Source: Bacillota bacterium (lineage in GTDB: Bacteria > Bacillota > Clostridia > Peptostreptococcales > Anaerovoracaceae). Taken from it: DNA of 64,000 nt. Positions 32,793 through 40,322 of the stretch are shown here, one piece after another (position 1 is the stretch's first letter; the number at the start of each line of letters is the position of its first letter). The notes under the pieces are model-generated. The model made no database searches, was not told where the DNA came from, and saw only the letters and a program-made list of their open reading frames with translations. A program made the translations under genes and the position numbers. The stretch covers positions 136,327 through 200,326 of the forward strand of contig JAEEGU010000051.1 of NCBI GenBank assembly GCA_016280485.1. The letters are read 5' to 3'.

Positions 32793-33805
32793 TACGATTT
32801 CTCCTTTCTGTACCTCCGCTCTGTGGCGGCTCTGATGATTTTGTAATTGGTGGACTGATCCCATACAGCCCTGTACCGAAGAGCTTTGTTTGCCATAGCA
32901 AACATATCTTCATCGGAGACGGTGAGAACAAATCGTCTTACTTTGAACTTCTCCCCGGTAAAGTGCGCCATCTTCCCTTTCAATGCTTTTTTTGCATCGA
33001 AATTTTCAACAACGATTGTCCAAGGATACTTCGCAAGCTCTTTGCCCTTCATTTCGTTTCTGGTGATGCTGATCGTCGTCACCCAGGTAATTGCTCCAAC
33101 TTCCGCAGAGGGATTGACTTTCACCTGATTGTATGAAAAAGTGTTTCCCTGTGAGCCATTCGCAACACCAGCCAGGACAGCCTGGAGGTACGTCGCAGCG
33201 TCAGCCGTTGCCTGCCATGGGCTTTGGCCCTGCTGCATGCATCCAAGCGCGTAGTCGATTGCCTGTTTTGCTGTTTCCAGCGTGCTTAACGCCTCTTGAC
33301 TCAATTTCAACCCAGAAGGCTGCCTTGGGGCAAAAGCGCGTTGAACAGTCTCGGCGTGTATTGCGTCGAGCACGTAGATTGGGAAATTGTGGTGTACGCT
33401 CTTTCCGTTGGAAGAAAGAGTACATCGAACAAAGGAATACTTCCCCTGCATCTCAGCACTGTTTTCTCCCGTGGGGGGTCGTAAAACCACCTTAAAATCT
33501 CCGCTGGTCGCAGAATTAAATAACCTGCTGACCTTACCGTCGTTCTGTTCTCTTAAATCCTGTTCTTGTGGCTGTTCACTCTCCTCTTGATACTGATTTT
33601 GATTTTGTGCCGGGGACGAATAGCCTTGCGCGGGTATTTGCGCAGCGGCTTGTCCGTGACTCTGCTGCGTTTGAATGCCCTGTGCCGGTTGCGTCGACTG
33701 GGGTTGCTGGGGCACCATTTGCACATACCCAGGTCGAGTACCGTAACCTTGCGGCGTTGCCGGTGGCGCTGGCTGCAGCGCTTGTGCCGGCGCGGTGTTC
33801 GCCAT
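32783..33805 (-). CDS. Hypothetical protein with Gln/Pro-rich N terminus, first gene of transfer operon
   Basis: 340 residues from the ATG at 33805 (GAGGAG upstream). Residues 1-95 are disordered and rich in Gln, Pro and Ala. The rest is a mixed fold with FKVVLRPPTGENSAEM, NFPIYVLDAIH and WVTTISITRNEMKGKEL. The family was not recognised. Its position before a recombination-type protein and a primase suggests DNA processing. It is the first gene after the promoter near 33942-33971. Confidence 0.6.
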   Translation of the reverse strand: MANTAPAQALQPAPPATPQGYGTRPGYVQMVPQQPQSTQPAQGIQTQQSHGQAAAQIPAQGYSSPAQNQNQYQEESEQPQEQDLREQNDGKVSRLFNSATSGDFKVVLRPPTGENSAEMQGKYSFVRCTLSSNGKSVHHNFPIYVLDAIHAETVQRAFAPRQPSGLKLSQEALSTLETAKQAIDYALGCMQQGQSPWQATADAATYLQAVLAGVANGSQGNTFSYNQVKVNPSAEVGAITWVTTISITRNEMKGKELAKYPWTIVVENFDAKKALKGKMAHFTGEKFKVRRFVLTVSDEDMFAMANKALRYRAVWDQSTNYKIIRAATERRYRKEKSYWK

Positions 33806-33941
33806 AGTTCTCTCCTCCTTAGTAAAAAAATAACACAATCTTCCTATGTCAGAAGACTGTGTGAACGTACACTACACGCTCCTGACGGCACATGAAACCG
33901 ATAGTTTCCGGCCCTATAGGTAACTTCGTAATGTACGCTTA

Positions 33942-33971
33942 TAGTATATACTATTCTTATTGTTGTGTCAA
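33942..33971 (-). promoter_or_regulatory. Promoter of the long transfer/partition operon
   Basis: Minus strand TTGACA (33971-33966), then TATACT at 33947-33942 with an 18-bp spacer. An approximately 130-base leader precedes the first gene. This is the only clear promoter for about 13 kb of co-oriented genes ending at the terminator 20741-20774. Confidence 0.65.
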
Positions 33972-34029
33972 CTTCAATTTGAGAAAATTGTAAAAAAAAA
34001 TATTTTTTATATTTTTTTCAGGCTCAGAG

Positions 34030-34058
34030 TTGACAGATAATTTCTCGTGTTGTAATAT
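34030..34058 (+). promoter_or_regulatory. Plus-strand promoter of the 47-residue gene
   Basis: TTGACA, 17-bp spacer, TAATAT, preceded by CAGAG as in other element promoters. Divergent from the transfer-operon promoter. Confidence 0.55.
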
Positions 34059-34184
34059 TGTCGTAGATAGTGGTCTGGAAATTTTGAACCACAATATATA
34101 GATTTGATTTCGACAACCCAGAAATGATACTGTTGTTCTGAAAATTCTGGATATGATTTATGCTCAACAAGGGAGGTTAATGAT

Positions 34185-34328
34185 ATGTATTCCGAGTACA
34201 CCATTGAAGTTTTCGGCAAGGAAGTTGCTGTCCGAAATTGCGACGGTCGGCCTGCGACGCAGAACGAATGCGATGCAGAAAATGAAATCATCGCCCAGAT
34301 GATCGCCGATGGCGTTGAAATTCCGTAA
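34185..34328 (+). CDS. Small acidic protein, solitary plus-strand gene
   Basis: 47 residues, MYSEYTIEVFGKEVAV at the start and ENEIIAQMIADGVEIP at the end. GGGAGG sits nine bases before the ATG, and a terminator follows (34342-34373). One beta hairpin plus a helix is predicted by eye. It contains two Cys. No family was recognised. Like the gene at 3906 it is a lone plus-strand cistron divergent from a minus-strand operon. Confidence 0.6.
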   Translation: MYSEYTIEVFGKEVAVRNCDGRPATQNECDAENEIIAQMIADGVEIP

Positions 34329-34341
34329 TTATCTGAATTTC

Positions 34342-34373
34342 GGGAGGCAGTTATCGCTGCCTCCCCTTTTTTT
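34342..34373 (+). terminator. Terminator of the 47-residue gene
   Basis: GGGAGGCAG/CTGCCTCCC with a run of seven or more T. Confidence 0.8.
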
Positions 34374-34380
34374 GCTTTAC

Positions 34381-34946
34381 GATTAGTATTGATTTCTTGG
34401 TTTATTGAAATATTGATATATTTGTTTATTGCATTATTGCCGTGCTGTTTTATTTATCTATTGCTTTATTTCTTTATTGCTTACATTTCTACGGCCCCCG
34501 TTAGCGCTTATCACGTGGCAGCAGTTAATTGATTAACACGCATATTGGCCTTCAGAAATGATATTTGTCACATAGATATTGGGATAATGGTTTATTGCTT
34601 TATTGATTTACGGCAATATTACTTTATTGTTTTATTGCGTTATTGAAGTCTTGCTGCATTGGATTATTGTGTTATTGGGAAATACCGTTTACGACAGAGA
34701 ACGCCCCGACGATCCGATCTATTTGATTATTGCGTTATGGTTTTATTGCTTTAATGTTTTATTGTTGTATTGGTATGTTGGCATATTGTTTTATTGGTCT
34801 ATTGCGTTATTAAGATATTGCTTTTTAGGATCCGGCAAATTCAGAGTGACAATCGAGAATGTATTGAGATATTGTCTTGTTGTATTATTATTACAGATTT
34901 ATTGCAATATTGTTTTATTGGTATGTTGCTATACTGCGTTATTGCT
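34381..34946 (+). repeat. Octamer-repeat array, candidate centromere (parS-like)
   Basis: About 30 copies of TATTG, all on the plus strand, set in an 8-bp period with consensus NNTTATTG. Twelve octamers are strictly contiguous at 34725-34820. Others keep exact register over 34590-34677 and in two shorter blocks. Short non-repeat gaps separate the blocks. The same octamers occur at 37061-37092 in the leader of the ParA operon. No gene fits here. The layout is that of iterated small binding sites for a ribbon-helix-helix partition protein. Confidence 0.75.
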
Positions 34947-34969
34947 TACAATAGAGCAATACAAAAGGA

Positions 34970-35002
34970 GGCCGCTGCCTCTCGACAGCGGCCGTTTTTT
35001 TT
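34970..35002. terminator. Terminator after the gene ending at 35013
   Basis: GGCCGCTG/CAGCGGCC arms. Eight T follow on the plus strand and TCCTTTTG on the minus strand. Confidence 0.6.
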
Positions 35003-35012
35003 GACGACACAT

Positions 35013-35561
35013 CTAAGGTGGCGCCAAAAACCTGCTATTTGCCGATAGCTCGGCGGGAGACTTATAAGAAATACCCCGATTTTCTGGCGTATCAGCATAG
35101 AAATATATTCCGATACGCAGTTTGCTGACGACAGTGCTGCCGTCATAGTCCAGGACGAGGGACATCCTGGACGCCCCTCCGCAGGGAAGGGTTTTTTGTG
35201 ATTCCGATTTGATCATCATAGTCGGAATCACTACTTTGGAATCTCTCCACCTGTAGATCAGGGGGAGGGATATCCCATGCCGGAGATCACGAAGGTAGAT
35301 AGATCTCTCGGCATCTGGCTGGCCGGGGAAGCCCCGCCAACCAATCGTTTTTTCCGCTACGTACGGGGGCAGCTCCATGAACAGCTCTCGAACATAGCGG
35401 ATTGTGGCGGTCTCACCGCCGAAGTACCGTGCCACGCCTTGTGACACAGCATGATTCCCGAGGATTAAATCAATCGCCCGAGAACCTTTCCTCCACCGCA
35501 GAATCTCTGTCGTGGAGGAGCTTTTTTGCGTCTTTGACGTAATGGAGGTTGATTCCTCCAA
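35013..35561 (-). CDS. Hypothetical basic protein
   Basis: 182 residues from a TTG at 35561, chosen because AAAGGAGG lies eight bases upstream; the frame extends to 35615 without a site. Basic and soluble, with WRKGSRAIDLILGN, YVRELFMELPPYVAEKTIGW and a C-terminal LRIGIYFYADTPENRG. The family was not recognised. A long leader (about 265 bases) separates it from its promoter at 35835-35863, so it may be controlled after initiation. Confidence 0.55.
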   Translation of the reverse strand: MEESTSITSKTQKSSSTTEILRWRKGSRAIDLILGNHAVSQGVARYFGGETATIRYVRELFMELPPYVAEKTIGWRGFPGQPDAERSIYLRDLRHGISLPLIYRWRDSKVVIPTMMIKSESQKTLPCGGASRMSLVLDYDGSTVVSKLRIGIYFYADTPENRGISYKSPAELSANSRFLAPP

Positions 35562-35834
35562 TTTTCCCGCCTCCTTTCTACTTCCTCTTGGATAGCAGGA
35601 AGTCAACCGGATCATTGTGGAGCATTACCCTCTGAGCGAAGTTGATTCGGTGAGAGGGGAATGACGCATGTTGCCATGACCACAAAAAACGCCCACATCC
35701 GTTTTGGGTACAGTGGAAGCAGAGCCCACGAGCCTTACCCGTGCGCTTTGCGCTACACCCATAGGAGTGAACGTGACTTCGTCTAAAAGCAGCTCGTTAA
35801 GCTGCTTTTACAATTCTTCGTTAAGTACGATGTT
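35562..35834 (-). promoter_or_regulatory. Long structured leader, function unknown
   Basis: No gene is seen. It contains a hairpin AAAAGCAGCT/AGCTGCTTTT (35787-35811) and further GC-rich stems. It could be an attenuator, a small RNA or a control leader for the downstream gene. No known riboswitch class was recognised. Confidence 0.4.
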
Positions 35835-35863
35835 ATTATATACTATTGGCATTGTTTTGTCAA
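35835..35863 (-). promoter_or_regulatory. Promoter of the gene ending at 35013
   Basis: Minus strand TTGACA (35863-35858), 17-bp spacer, TATAAT (35840-35835). Confidence 0.75.
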
Positions 35864-35991
35864 TAGGACGCGAAGGTGAATTCTGGGCTTGTGATTTAGC
35901 GAACAATTTGTACACAACCGAATATAAAACCCGACTCGTTCAATGATTCATCGAACAAGCCGGGGGCGTTGAGGCAAGAAGTATGTCAGGA

Positions 35992-36198
35992 TTACTCGAT
36001 AAAACCATTCTCTTTGGCGTACAGATGAATTGCCTGGTCGACAATGTCACTGCGGGGAATTTTGGTTTTATAGTTTATCAGATCGATCAGATCTTTTGTG
36101 GCCGTAGGCAGAGAGAAGGTGTAATTCTTTTTGAGCTCGGGGAGAGAAGCGTTCTCGCTCTCACTGTTTGCAAGCTGCATCTCAAGAAAGTTGGGCAT
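35992..36198 (-). CDS. Ribbon-helix-helix partner of ParA (ParB-like)
   Basis: 68 residues. A flexible N terminus of about 28 residues is followed by KNYTFSLPTATKDLIDLINYKTKIPRSDIVDQAIHLYA, the strand-helix-helix pattern of MetJ/Arc proteins. Only 5 bp separate it from parA, so the two form a type Ib-like partition operon in which the small RHH protein binds the centromere and represses the operon. The 8-bp repeats on both sides are the natural binding sites. Confidence 0.75.
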   Translation of the reverse strand: MPNFLEMQLANSESENASLPELKKNYTFSLPTATKDLIDLINYKTKIPRSDIVDQAIHLYAKENGFIE

Positions 36199-36203
36199 CG
36201 ATA

Positions 36204-37046
36204 TTACCTCCTTAACATAAGCTGCGTGGCAAATTCTTTGATGAATTCTTCCGCAAGGGAAGTATAGTCCAGGGAGATGTTGCAGCTCGGATATTGATAG
36301 ATCACATTCTTGCGATCATCGTGGGCCTGGTCAATCGTTACGCACTGACGAATTTGGGTATTAAAAACCTTGTACCCGCATTCCTTGGCCATCGCATCGA
36401 TTTCACCGGAGATCTTTTGCCCGATCTTCGTTCTTGCGTTCGTTCTTGTCAGGACAATTCCCGCTACTTGCAGCTTTTTGTTCAGGCGATCCTGCACACT
36501 CTTGATAAGATCCAGAAGGCCTTCGATTCCTTCTTTACTGCCGAGATCTCTGTTCGCAGGGATCAGGCAGACGTCCGCAACACACAGCGCATTTACAACC
36601 AGGTAGCTCAGGTTGGGAGGACAGTCCATAAGTACGACATTGTACTTTGAAATCGCCGGGCTCTTTTCGAGCCTGTCCCGCAGCGTGAACATGGCGGCGA
36701 TCGGGTTTTTATTAAGCTCTGCCTCGATATTTCCCATTTCGTCCTTGCTGGACGGGCAAAGATCGAACCAAGGGAGCCGCTGGATCGTTTCGCCAATATC
36801 CATCATTCGGTTTTTGTCAGTAGTGAGAACATTGTAGACGGTTGGCCCGGAGACAGCGCCGGCATACGTGCTCAGGTTTGCCTGTACATCAAGGTCAATG
36901 ACCAGGACTTCAGCACCCTTCTTATGAAGAGCTGCGGCGAGACATTCGCAGGTCGTGGTTTTTGCTACTCCGCCTTTTTGATTTGCGATTGCGATAATAA
37001 GCGGCTTTGCTGCCAAAGAAAACATCTCCTCTCTGATTGAACTCAA
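36204..37046 (-). CDS. parA: ParA/Soj-family partition ATPase
   Basis: 280 residues. The deviant Walker A IANQKGGVAKTTT lies near residue 16-28, a Walker A' VLVIDLDVQANLS follows, and the VVLMDCPPNLSYLVVNAL motif supplies Walker B. The lack of a long N-terminal DNA-binding extension fits type Ib ParA. It is transcribed from the promoter at 37142-37170 through a leader containing three exact octamers of the array type, which implies autoregulation. Confidence 0.9.
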   Translation of the reverse strand: MSSIREEMFSLAAKPLIIAIANQKGGVAKTTTCECLAAALHKKGAEVLVIDLDVQANLSTYAGAVSGPTVYNVLTTDKNRMMDIGETIQRLPWFDLCPSSKDEMGNIEAELNKNPIAAMFTLRDRLEKSPAISKYNVVLMDCPPNLSYLVVNALCVADVCLIPANRDLGSKEGIEGLLDLIKSVQDRLNKKLQVAGIVLTRTNARTKIGQKISGEIDAMAKECGYKVFNTQIRQCVTIDQAHDDRKNVIYQYPSCNISLDYTSLAEEFIKEFATQLMLRR

Positions 37047-37060
37047 ATATGTATTTGCGG

Positions 37061-37092
37061 GTTTATTGGGATATTGATTTACTCATTTATTG
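37061..37092 (+). promoter_or_regulatory. Octamer sites in the parA leader
   Basis: Plus-strand GTTTATTG, GGATATTG, ATTTACTC, ATTTATTG in exact 8-bp register between the parA promoter and start codon. Same motif and period as the array at 34381-34946. Probable operator for the RHH partner. Confidence 0.65.
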
Positions 37093-37141
37093 TTTTACAT
37101 ATTTGAAAAAATAATTAAAGCGACGCCTTAATTACAGGGCC

Positions 37142-37170
37142 ATTATATACTATTTGTTTTAATCTGTCAA
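37142..37170 (-). promoter_or_regulatory. Promoter of the parA operon
   Basis: Minus strand TTGACA (37170-37165), 17-bp spacer, TATAAT (37147-37142). Confidence 0.8.
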
Positions 37171-37180
37171 CTCTGCTTCA

Positions 37181-37217
37181 AAAAAAACAGAATCCCCGGT
37201 GCAAGAATCAGGGATTC
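37181..37217 (-). terminator. Terminator of the signal-peptidase operon
   Basis: GAATCCC/GGGATTC arms followed on the minus strand by a run of T. It separates the operon from parA. The stretch 37218-37481 upstream of it holds no gene I can support. Confidence 0.65.
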
Positions 37218-37481
37218 AGCCGCAACAGCCAGATAAATGAGAGGCCGGCGCCATAAAAAGGCCTACACTCTAAAGAGTCGCACCCACCTGCAGGCGGGAG
37301 AGCGAGCTTTTTTCAATTCTGATTGCTTCCTGAGAGGCGCGAGAATCGTCTGTGAGCGATTTACTGATAAAATGGTGTCCATTCCCGTTTCAGGCGTCGT
37401 TCATTCGTCTGCGCGGTCCTTGTGCTTTCACGCAACGCTTCCAATAACGCCTGAAATATTACAGATTACGCGCTGCTCTTG

Positions 37482-37679
37482 TTATCCTGCATTGATACCG
37501 GAGACACCGTTGTCCAGGATATCACTAACCCAGGCAAACAGACTCCTGATAGCGTCTGAAATCGTTTTAACGATTGCGTGAAGATCTATCACATCAAGGT
37601 AATGCAGCACAATAAGTCCGAGGACAAGCAGAATGGCGATTGAAATGATAAACCTCAACACTCGAATCGTAAGCAGCAT
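37482..37679 (-). CDS. Small single-span membrane protein
   Basis: 65 residues with one long hydrophobic helix (IISIAILLVLGLIVLHYL) and an amphipathic C-terminal helix (IVKTISDAIRSLFAWVSDIL). Family not recognised. It follows the signal peptidase gene by 21 bp and may be a partner or substrate of it. Confidence 0.55.
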   Translation of the reverse strand: MLLTIRVLRFIISIAILLVLGLIVLHYLDVIDLHAIVKTISDAIRSLFAWVSDILDNGVSGINAG

Positions 37680-37700
37680 ATAGTCAATCCCTCCCTGATA

Positions 37701-38186
37701 TCAAAGTCGAATGACAACGCCCACAATGTTTGCGATTGGGACGAGGCCGATTTCATTTCGGGAATCCATACTGTACTCCCGATTATCTCCCATTACGAAG
37801 ACGTAGCCGTCCGGGACAACCAGCGGGTAGGTATAGGCTGTGCCTGGCTGCGTCGTTCCTGTGACGTATGGCTCTGGAAGGGGAGTTCCGTTCAGTAAAA
37901 CGCCGGATCCATCTTCGAGAATTTCTATTTCGTCACCGGCAGTTGCAATTACTCGTTTGATTGCCTTACGGTCGAAGTTATCATTCTCGTAAAGTACAAT
38001 GATGTCACCGTGCGAAATCGAGTCTTTATTGAAACGTCGGATGAAAAGCATGTCTCCGGCTTCATAAGTCGATTCCATAGATTCTCCAGAGACGAAAACC
38101 AAGCCGAAAACGTGAAAGAGAAGGACATACAAGACAATAATCGGAATCAGTGTTTTTGCCCATTTAATTACTTCCGCCTTTCTCAT
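37701..38186 (-). CDS. Signal peptidase I
   Basis: 161 residues from the ATG at 38186 with AGGGGTG upstream; the frame extends beyond the promoter, so the longer start is not used. One N-terminal membrane helix is followed by VSGESMESTYEAGD (catalytic Ser), DRKAIKRVIATAGDEI (catalytic Lys) and GDNREYSMDSRN, the conserved C-terminal box. It probably processes the pilin at 28676 or other secreted element proteins. Confidence 0.85.
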   Translation of the reverse strand: MRKAEVIKWAKTLIPIIVLYVLLFHVFGLVFVSGESMESTYEAGDMLFIRRFNKDSISHGDIIVLYENDNFDRKAIKRVIATAGDEIEILEDGSGVLLNGTPLPEPYVTGTTQPGTAYTYPLVVPDGYVFVMGDNREYSMDSRNEIGLVPIANIVGVVIRL

Positions 38187-38223
38187 AAAAAAAACACCCC
38201 TCATTCCACGCAATATCACAGTT

Positions 38224-38252
38224 ATTATATAATACCTGCAATATCTTGTCAA
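38224..38252 (-). promoter_or_regulatory. Promoter of the signal-peptidase operon
   Basis: Minus strand TTGACA (38252-38247), 17-bp spacer, TATAAT (38229-38224). It is the last element-type promoter before the join with chromosomal DNA. Confidence 0.8.
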
Positions 38253-38350
38253 CTTCGTGGAATAACGGGATACAGCGCAATAAAAATGTGTGAAAAACTG
38301 CGCAAATACATATATGGAATTTAATCAGGAGATTTGTGATTTACGGATAA

Positions 38351-38773
38351 ATGAGTGGGCTTCACGAGCTGGGGCATTTGGAAATGATTGGGGCCATCGT
38401 TCACCAGCTCACCCGGGATCTCAGCGAAAACCAGATCAAGGCCGACGGCTTCGCCCAGTACTTCGTGGATCACACCGCGGGGGTCTATCCCACCGCCGCC
38501 TCCGGCTTCCCCTGGTCGGCGGCCTCCATGCAGGTAAAGGGAGACCCCATCGCCGATTTGACGGAGGATCTGGCCGCGGAGCAGAAGGCCCGGGTCACCT
38601 ACGACAACATCCTCCGACTCTCCGACGACCCGGACGTGAACGACGTGATCAAGTTTCTGCGGGAGCGGGAGATCGTCCACTTCCAGCGCTTCGGCGAGGC
38701 CCTCCAGCGGCTCCGGGAACGACTGGATCAGAAGAACGTGTATTATATGAACCCCTCCTTTGATCGAAGCTGA
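38351..38773 (+). pseudogene. cotJC: 5'-truncated spore coat manganese-catalase-like gene at element border
   Basis: The frame reads like CotJC from HELGHLEMIGAIVHQLTRDL to the end (FLREREIVHFQRFGEALQRL, MNPSFDRS). About the first third of the protein, including the N-terminal metal ligands, is absent. Only six residues of unrelated sequence precede the homology. Base composition changes sharply at the same place, from AT-rich element DNA to GC-rich DNA. The missing part may lie at the other end of the element. An ATG at 38351 exists but lacks a good ribosome site, so expression is doubtful. Confidence 0.8.
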
Positions 38774-38796
38774 CAGAGAAGCCGAAAACAGCAGAA

Positions 38797-38826
38797 GACC
38801 CGGGATACGATTTCGTATCCCGGGTC
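38797..38826. terminator. Terminator between cotJC remnant and tspO
   Basis: GACCCGGGATACGA and its complement, 13-14 pairs. It serves both convergent genes. Confidence 0.65.
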
Positions 38827-38833
38827 AACCGCT

Positions 38834-39310
38834 TTACCCGTTGAGAATCCACACCCCGGCGTTCAGGTAGGCGGCAAAGCACACCCACAGAACGTAGGGA
38901 ATCTGCAAATACGCCGCGGGCTTCTCCACCCGGCGAAAGCGCAGGATCATCCAAATAATCAGCGCCAGCAGAATCAGCAGCACGATCAACGCGCCGCCGT
39001 AGGTCTGCAGCCTGAAGAAAAAGATGCTCCAGGTAAAATTCACCGCCAATTGCAGCAGGTAGACCTGGATGGCGTCCGTTCGCTCCTCACTCCGGGCGGA
39101 CAGCACCACCCGGGCCATGCCGATGCCCATGAGAGCGTAGAGAATGACCCAAACAATAGGAAACACCATTGCCGGCGGCGACAGGGGCGGCTTGACGACC
39201 TGGGCCTTGTACAGCTCCATGCCGTCCCGGGTCAGCCAGGCGGACAGGGCGCCAACCGCTTCCGTAATCAGGATCCAAAACGCATAAGTCCATACCGGTT
39301 TCTTTTTCAT
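38834..39310 (-). CDS. tspO: TspO/MBR-family membrane protein
   Basis: 158 residues with five hydrophobic helices, the TspO fold. Signature segments: KPPLSPPAMVFPIVWVILYALMGIG, then NFTWSIFFFRLQ and IPYVLWVCFAAYLNAGVW. TspO proteins bind porphyrins and related ligands. Single-gene unit on the minus strand. ATG at 39310. Confidence 0.85.
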   Translation of the reverse strand: MKKKPVWTYAFWILITEAVGALSAWLTRDGMELYKAQVVKPPLSPPAMVFPIVWVILYALMGIGMARVVLSARSEERTDAIQVYLLQLAVNFTWSIFFFRLQTYGGALIVLLILLALIIWMILRFRRVEKPAAYLQIPYVLWVCFAAYLNAGVWILNG

Positions 39311-39411
39311 TTCATATCACCCGGAGATAGTGTATGCAGTTCCAGGAAAAACATTCGCCCGGCTGCCGAGAATGGTGCACTCGGAGCCGGACGAAGGAAT
39401 AATCTACGGCA

Positions 39412-40296
39412 TTACGCCTTGGGATGGAACTTGTTGTAGACGGATTTCAGATTCTGCTTGACGATCTGGGCGTAGATCTGGGTGGAGGAAATATCGCTGT
39501 GGCCCAGCATCTCCTGAATGGACTTGAGATCCGCGCCGTTTTCCAGCAGATGGGCCGCGAAGCTGTGCCGCAGGGTGTGGGGCGTGATGTCCTTCTGGAT
39601 GTTGGCGGTCTGCTGGTAGTGCTTGATGATCTTCCAGAAACCCTGCCGCGACATGCGCTCGCCGCCCAGGTTGACAAAAAGGGCCGTTTCCGTGGGGTCC
39701 GCGATCATGCTGGGACGGATCTGAGTCAGGTAGGTCTGAATGGCCCGGACCGCAGCGGGATAGAGGGGGATCATCCGGGACTTGCCGCCGGAAGCGCAGC
39801 GGATAAAGCCCGCGGGAATGTTGACGCTGTCAACGTCAAGGGAAATCAGCTCGCTGACCCGAATGCCGGTGGCGTAGAGCAGCTCCAGCATGGCCTTGTC
39901 CCGGAAGCCCTTGGGATCCGTGCACTTGGGCTGGGAAAGCAGCAGCTCCACCTCATGCCCCGTCAGAATCTGCGGGAGCTTCTTTTCCACCTTGGCCAGA
40001 TGGATCGTGCGGACCGGATTCGCCTCCACGCTTCCGTTGGAAACCAGGTAGCTGTAAAACCCCTTGATGGAAGCAAGGCTCCGGGTCACAGTGGCGGAGG
40101 ATTTTCCGGAGTTGGTCAGCCAGGCAAAATAAACAGTCGCTTGCTCCGGCGTCACTTCATCCAGTGAGCAGTCGAGATTATCGCTGACGTACTTATCAAA
40201 TTGTCGAAGGTCCCGTATGTAGGAAGCGACCGTATTGGCGGAGGAGTGCTTGACCTCCAGCAAATAGGTCTCATACAGGTTGATGAAATCCGTCAT
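39412..40296 (-). CDS. xerD: XerD-type tyrosine recombinase
   Basis: 294 residues from the ATG at 40296; the open frame extends much further upstream but the extra part does not look like recombinase. An N-terminal SAM-like core-binding domain (NLYETYLLEVKHSSANTVASYIRDL) is followed by the catalytic domain: LLYATGIRVSELISL (Arg I), then HTLRHSFAAHLLENGADLKSIQEMLGH (HxxR and His) and the Tyr in SSTQIYAQI. Length and gene context are those of the chromosomal dimer-resolution enzyme. It is not the integrase of the neighbouring element. Confidence 0.85.
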   Translation of the reverse strand: MTDFINLYETYLLEVKHSSANTVASYIRDLRQFDKYVSDNLDCSLDEVTPEQATVYFAWLTNSGKSSATVTRSLASIKGFYSYLVSNGSVEANPVRTIHLAKVEKKLPQILTGHEVELLLSQPKCTDPKGFRDKAMLELLYATGIRVSELISLDVDSVNIPAGFIRCASGGKSRMIPLYPAAVRAIQTYLTQIRPSMIADPTETALFVNLGGERMSRQGFWKIIKHYQQTANIQKDITPHTLRHSFAAHLLENGADLKSIQEMLGHSDISSTQIYAQIVKQNLKSVYNKFHPKA

Positions 40297-40322
40297 AAGC
40301 AATCGTTCTTTCGTAATATTTC

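Noticed and set aside
37237-37581. 114-residue plus-strand frame near the signal-peptidase operon
   Set aside because: Overlaps the small membrane-protein gene on the other strand. Biased composition, no ribosome site, no recognisable fold.
39412-40296. xerD considered as the integrase of the element
   Set aside because: It lies on the chromosomal side, has the length and context of the housekeeping XerD, and is next to a SpoIIM-like gene as in other clostridia.
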